Assembly: GCA_902806595.1 (NCBI GenBank)
Contig: CADCXC010000044.1
Coordinates: 62,001-126,000, forward strand
Direction: 5' to 3'
Length of the DNA stretch: 64,000 nt
From: Pyrenopolyporus hunteri
Lineage: Eukaryota > Ascomycota > Sordariomycetes > Xylariales > Hypoxylaceae
Part shown: positions 60,089 to 64,000 of the stretch, piece by piece
Position numbering within the stretch: position 1 is the first letter of the stretch
Layout of the letters: the number at the start of each line of letters is the position of its first letter
Made by a program: the position numbers and the translations under genes
Notes under the pieces: model-generated
The model's database searches: none
What the model saw: only the letters and a program-made list of their open reading frames with translations
Told to the model about the DNA's origin: nothing

Positions 60089-61003
60089 TTACGCGACCAG
60101 CTCGACAACACCACCAGCCTCCGTGATCTTCTTTTCCGCCAGCTTGCTGACCCATCTTGCTCGGACCACTACGGGGACTTGAGGAATTCTGCCCTTGCCG
60201 AGGACCTTGGAGTAGCCTAAGGGTAGGAGGTCGATGACGGGGACGGTGTCCTTCTTCTCGCCGGAAACGTAGGCGTCGCGGGTCTCGGCGGGGACAAGCG
60301 ACCATAGCTGCGAAATATCAGGTCAGCAAACAGCGCCTTAGGGATAATATTTAACGACTTCAAAGCCCCAGTCCTTAGCCAGGTAAGGAGCGTTGAAATG
60401 CCCGGCATTCAGCTAGAACGGAGTTTGGAATATGTATTCGGTGTTATCGTACCTTGTCGAGGTTGATGATAGGCTTCCAGAAGTGGTTCTGTTGCTTGTG
60501 GAAGTATCGCATACCGACCTTACCGAAGTAACCGGGGTGGTACTTGTCGATGTTTGTTCGGTGATGGTGCTGACCACCGGCCATACCACGACCACCCGGG
60601 TGCTTGCGGTGCTTTCCAATGCGACCGTGACCGGCCGAGACGTGGCCACGGCTACCGAACAGTTAGCATTTTTCGTCCATCAAGAGGCACAAAGCAGGTT
60701 GGCCGGGGTTTAAGAAGCAATTGTCGCCCAGTTCTTCGCGCCGCCCGCCGTAGCCATTTTCACTCGCTTGTTTTGCAGGTCTAATCGTAATTTTATCGTG
60801 TGTCCTTCTTGATTGTTCTTGTCGCATCTCTCTCAGCTCCGCGTGTTTCAGCGGTTCCTCCTCTTTCCTACTACTCGCTCAGATCTCCCAAAACAACGAC
60901 ATGGCAAACGTGCGACGGCGCGAAGACAACCGGGGCGACGAATTGTAGAAATGAATTCGGTGGTAACGTACTGCTTCCTGGTCTTGGAGAATCTGGTAGG
61001 CAT
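60089..61003 (-). CDS. RPL28: 60S ribosomal protein uL15 (RPL28 / L27a)
   Basis: Three exons: 60972-61003 (MPTRFSKTRK plus two bases), 60453-60651 and 60089-60307; introns of 320 and 145 bp. The product is 149 residues, the standard uL15 length. The Gly/His/Arg-rich signature RGHVSAGHGRIGKHRKHPGGRGMAGGQ is followed by RTNIDKYHPGYFGKVGMRYF, NLDKLWSLVP, VIDLLPLGYSKVLGKGRIPQ and the end ITEAGGVVELVA. The tiny first exon separated by a long intron from the body is usual for fungal ribosomal-protein genes. It shares an 833-bp divergent promoter with CHL1. I looked in the 320-bp intron for box C/D snoRNA motifs and saw no convincing pair. Confidence 0.95.
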
Positions 61004-61836
61004 TTTGCGGATGAGTGGCTTGGTGTGATGTGTTGAAGTTGCCTACTCGAGGTGGGTTGCGAAGATTAGGCGGGTTTTGAACGTTGTATTGAGTTTGTGA
61101 AATTTCCTTCGTTTAATTTTTTTGGGTAGGGTTTGGCGTTGTGGAGACCTAGCCACAGCGCGCAAAAAGACTACTAGCCACTATTGGTGGAACCTACCAG
61201 CCACATACTACAGTACAGAATCAGGGTGGGACCCGGCCTTCAGTTCAAAAACATCATTTCATGTAAATAGTACAGTACCTTGTACCTACTTCTTACTCAC
61301 TCAACACATGCGCGCACGCCTTCAAGTCAATAGGCACCACCCAGGCCGAACAACCTAACTGGATTACTTCTGACTCGACCGAAGCGTTCCATCGCTCGTA
61401 TTCATCTGGCTATAGGGGAACGAGACTATGATAGGCGTCACATACCTTTTACCCACGTCTAGAGGTAAACCTACATGAAACTGCGCGTGCTCGACTTATG
61501 CACCTTATACACCCAACCAGACAAGCCAGGTAAAAATATAGGTACCTACCTATCACTAGACGTTCGGATGGCTCCCAGCGGAAATACTCCCGGATTGTTC
61601 GAGATCCGAGAGACAGGTGGTTCCTATGCACCACGCGTATGAAATTGTACTCCATAGTTTGACTGTCAAAGCCCAGCCAGCCTCTAGATCAGCATAGGAC
61701 CAGACTTTCATTGCACTCGAAATATCAACTCTCCAAGACACTTGTCCCTAGAATCTAGAGTTGTTCCTGCAGTGCCTGCATATAAGATTTGCCAAAGCGG
61801 ACCACGGCACCTAGAATCAAGAAGCAGACCGCCAAT
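61004..61836. promoter_or_regulatory. Divergent promoter uL15 / CHL1
   Basis: 833 bp between divergent start codons. ACGCGT lies at 61633-61638, about 200 bp before the CHL1 ATG. Other content is unremarkable apart from one TACCTACCTATC motif near 61542. Confidence 0.45.
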
Positions 61837-64000
61837 ATGGACGAAATAACAGAAGGTGTCGATAACATTGACTTCCATCATCCGTACACCCCGTACGATG
61901 TGCAAGAACGATTCATGAAAATTGTATACGACGTCTTAGAACGGGGAGAAGGACAAGTCGGCATCCTCGAAAGTCCAACTGGCACTGTACGTTGATAGAC
62001 GGATTTTATTTTATTTTTACTTTTCTTAGATGCTAACGTTGCCAGGGAAAATCTCTGTCTTTAATATGTGCTGCCCTCACTTGGTTGCGTAACCACAAGA
62101 GGTCGAAGTTTGAGGACCTCGTTACCCAAGCCGCCAAGGAATTTAAAGACGAGCCAGATTGGATCGTCCATCAGATGTTGAAAAGGAAGCGAGAAGAGGT
62201 AGTGAGGCAATGGGAAGAAAGGGAAGACCGCTTGAAGAAGATACGGGCGAAGGAAAAGTTGATGGAGGAAAGGGGCGCTAAGCGAAGGCGGCTAGAAGAC
62301 GGTTATATTAATAAAAGTAACAAAACCACGGATGACGAAGATGAATGGCTTCTAGACGGAGGCCAGGACGAGAATTCGTCTCCAGGCGGTGACAATCCCT
62401 CAGGACTCAGCAAGGAAACAAGGAATCTTATGGACAAGCTCGGTTTAGGGAGTCGTCAGATAAAACCAGAGGAAGACGAGACAAGCGAAAACGAGGTCAA
62501 GGTACGTAAACTCATAAAATACGTCTGAAATGCATGGTGATTAATCAATTATAGATTTATTATGCGTCGCGAACGCATTCGCAGCTGACGCAGTTCATAT
62601 CAGAGTTACGCCGGCCAACCTTTCCAACGTCGTTACCAGATTCCCTCCTCGGCGACAACCCGAGCGCGGAACCAGAGGGCATCAAGCACCTCCCGTTATC
62701 TTCCCGTCAGCGACTTTGTATCAACCCAGCTGTCTCCCGACTCGGTTCCCTCGCGGCGATCAACGATCGTTGCACTGAGCTTCAACAGCCAAAGTCCAAG
62801 GACAGGTGCCAGTTTGTGCCAAACACAGATAACATAAGCCTGACTCATCAGTTTCGTGACAATGCTCTTGCTACTCTTCCGGACATTGAGGACCTCTTCG
62901 AACTTGGGAAGAAACTTCACGTATGTCCGTATTATGCGTCGAGAACCGCGGTGTCCGGTGCGGAGATCATTACGCTCCCCTACCCGTTGCTGTTACAGAA
63001 GACTGCCAGGGATGCCCTCGGAATTAAACTCGAAGGCAACGTTGTCATCGTCGACGAAGCCCATAACATAATGGACGCGGTCGCCAACGTGTACGCTTCT
63101 GAAGTCAGCCTCAGTGACTTGAGGAGGGCTCGGCAAATGCTCGGCGTATATGTGAAGAAGTTTGGGAAGAAATTGAAGGGCGAGAATCGTGTCATGGTTG
63201 CGCAAGTGGCCAGAGTTGTGGATGGCTTGAAAGATTGGCTGGAGAACGCATTGGGACAAAGAGTAAGGCCAACAGCTTTTTTCCTCTCTCCCCTTTTTTA
63301 TATAATACTAACGTATATTCCAGAGCGACCAGGGAATCGTCGACCCCAATGTTCTTTTAAGGTCCAAAGGGATCGATCAGATTAATATGTACAAGCTCAT
63401 ACAGTATATACAGGATTCGAAACTTGCGTATAAAATCGAAGGCTATGTCGCGCAGGCCGAATCCCAGGGTGCTGGTAACAGCTCGTCCACAATACGATCA
63501 ACTCCCGTTCTCCATATTCTGCTTTCGTTCCTCGTTTCCCTGAACAACCTTAGCTCCGAGGGCCGGATTTTCTATCACAGAATTACCCAGGATGATATGA
63601 AGTTGTCGTATCTCCTTCTTTCACCCACACATGCATTCTCCTCCATCGCATCGAGCGCGCGAGCAGTAATCCTTGCCGGCGGTACTATGTCGCCGTTTGA
63701 AGACTACACGGCACATCTTTTCCCAGACTTAGCAGAGAACAAGATTACGACCCTAAGCTGTGGTCACGTCATCCCATCCTCAAATCTCTGTGTCTGGACA
63801 TTGTCGTCCCCTAGGCCAAAAACCGACGCCAGGGGCGTAGAGTTTGAGTTTAGTTTTCAGAAACGCAGCGACAAGGCTATGATCCGCGAGCTGGGACTCG
63901 CGATCCTTAACATCTGCACAGTAGTTCCAGACGGCGTCGTCGTCTTCTTCCCTAGCTACGGATACCTCGACGAAGTGGTCTCCGTATGGAACGAGACTAG
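61837..64000 (+). CDS. CHL1: ATP-dependent DNA helicase CHL1 (DDX11-like), 3' end outside window
   Basis: Exons 61837-61986, 62046-62501, 62555-63262 and 63324-beyond 64000; introns of 59, 53 and 61 bp. The visible part is about 663 residues. Walker A ESPTGTGKSLSL is interrupted by intron 1 between the second Thr and the Gly. Then come the long charged linker typical of Chl1, motif Ia YYASRTHSQL, a four-cysteine iron-sulfur region (CINPAV, CTEL, CQFV, CPYYASR), motif II DEAH (VDEAHNIMD) and motif IV/V segments ILAGGTMSPF and VVFFPSYGYLDEV. Chl1 is a superfamily 2 5'-3' helicase needed for sister-chromatid cohesion in S phase. The ATG at 61837 gives the family N-terminus MDEITEG…FHHPYTPYDVQERFM; the upstream open codons lack an ATG. 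The frame is still open at base 64000. Confidence 0.95.

Noticed and set aside
60652..60971. snoRNA within the first uL15 intron
   Set aside because: CTGA-like D boxes are present, but no convincing RTGATGA C box or closing stem.

Overview
The window is a chromosomal segment of a filamentous ascomycete (Pezizomycotina, most likely Sordariomycetes). The evidence is short spliceosomal introns (mostly 46-111 bp, GTRNGT donors, CTAAC/CTGAC branch sites), a HET-domain gene, a fungal-type ATG26 with PH/GRAM domains, an Mtf2-like mitochondrial protein, and a long AT-rich block with the signature of RIP (repeat-induced point mutation). I cannot determine order or species.

Layout. 0-5.3 kb: two minus-strand single-exon genes, an Mtf2-like mitochondrial protein with a 15-bp coding minisatellite and a HET-domain protein, in DNA of normal composition. 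5.28-33.13 kb: one continuous, extremely AT-rich, gene-free block. It is bounded exactly by imperfect ~115-bp terminal inverted repeats and a near-perfect 8-bp direct repeat (ccgcgtct / acgcgtct), so the whole block behaves as one 27.85-kb insertion with other elements nested inside. Inside I could resolve a full-length RIP-destroyed Ty1/copia retrotransposon (11703-18073) with 271-bp LTRs and decayed integrase, RT and RNase H. I also resolved four solo LTRs of the same family with target-site duplications, a second dispersed ~190-bp repeat in about seven copies, and several tandem arrays. No intact gene remains. Residual C is found mostly as CpG.

33.1-64 kb: ordinary gene-rich DNA. In order: CMR1 (+), CDC7 kinase (-), condensin subunit CAP-D2 (+), the complex I subunit NDUFA13/GRIM-19 (-), FCP1 CTD phosphatase (-), ATG26 sterol glucosyltransferase (-), ribosomal protein uL15/RPL28 (-) and the 5' part of the CHL1 helicase (+, cut by the window end). 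CDC7/CAP-D2 and uL15/CHL1 are divergent pairs with shared promoters. Several of these genes act in S phase and chromosome maintenance (CMR1, CDC7, CAP-D2, CHL1), and ACGCGT (MCB-type) boxes lie in their promoters. The intergenic spacers of normal composition are peppered with a palindromic TACCTAGGTA-type motif that is nearly absent from the AT block.

Exon boundaries below were derived by hand from splice signals and protein continuity. The functions of the conserved genes are secure. The identity of the TIR-bounded element and of most of its interior is not.
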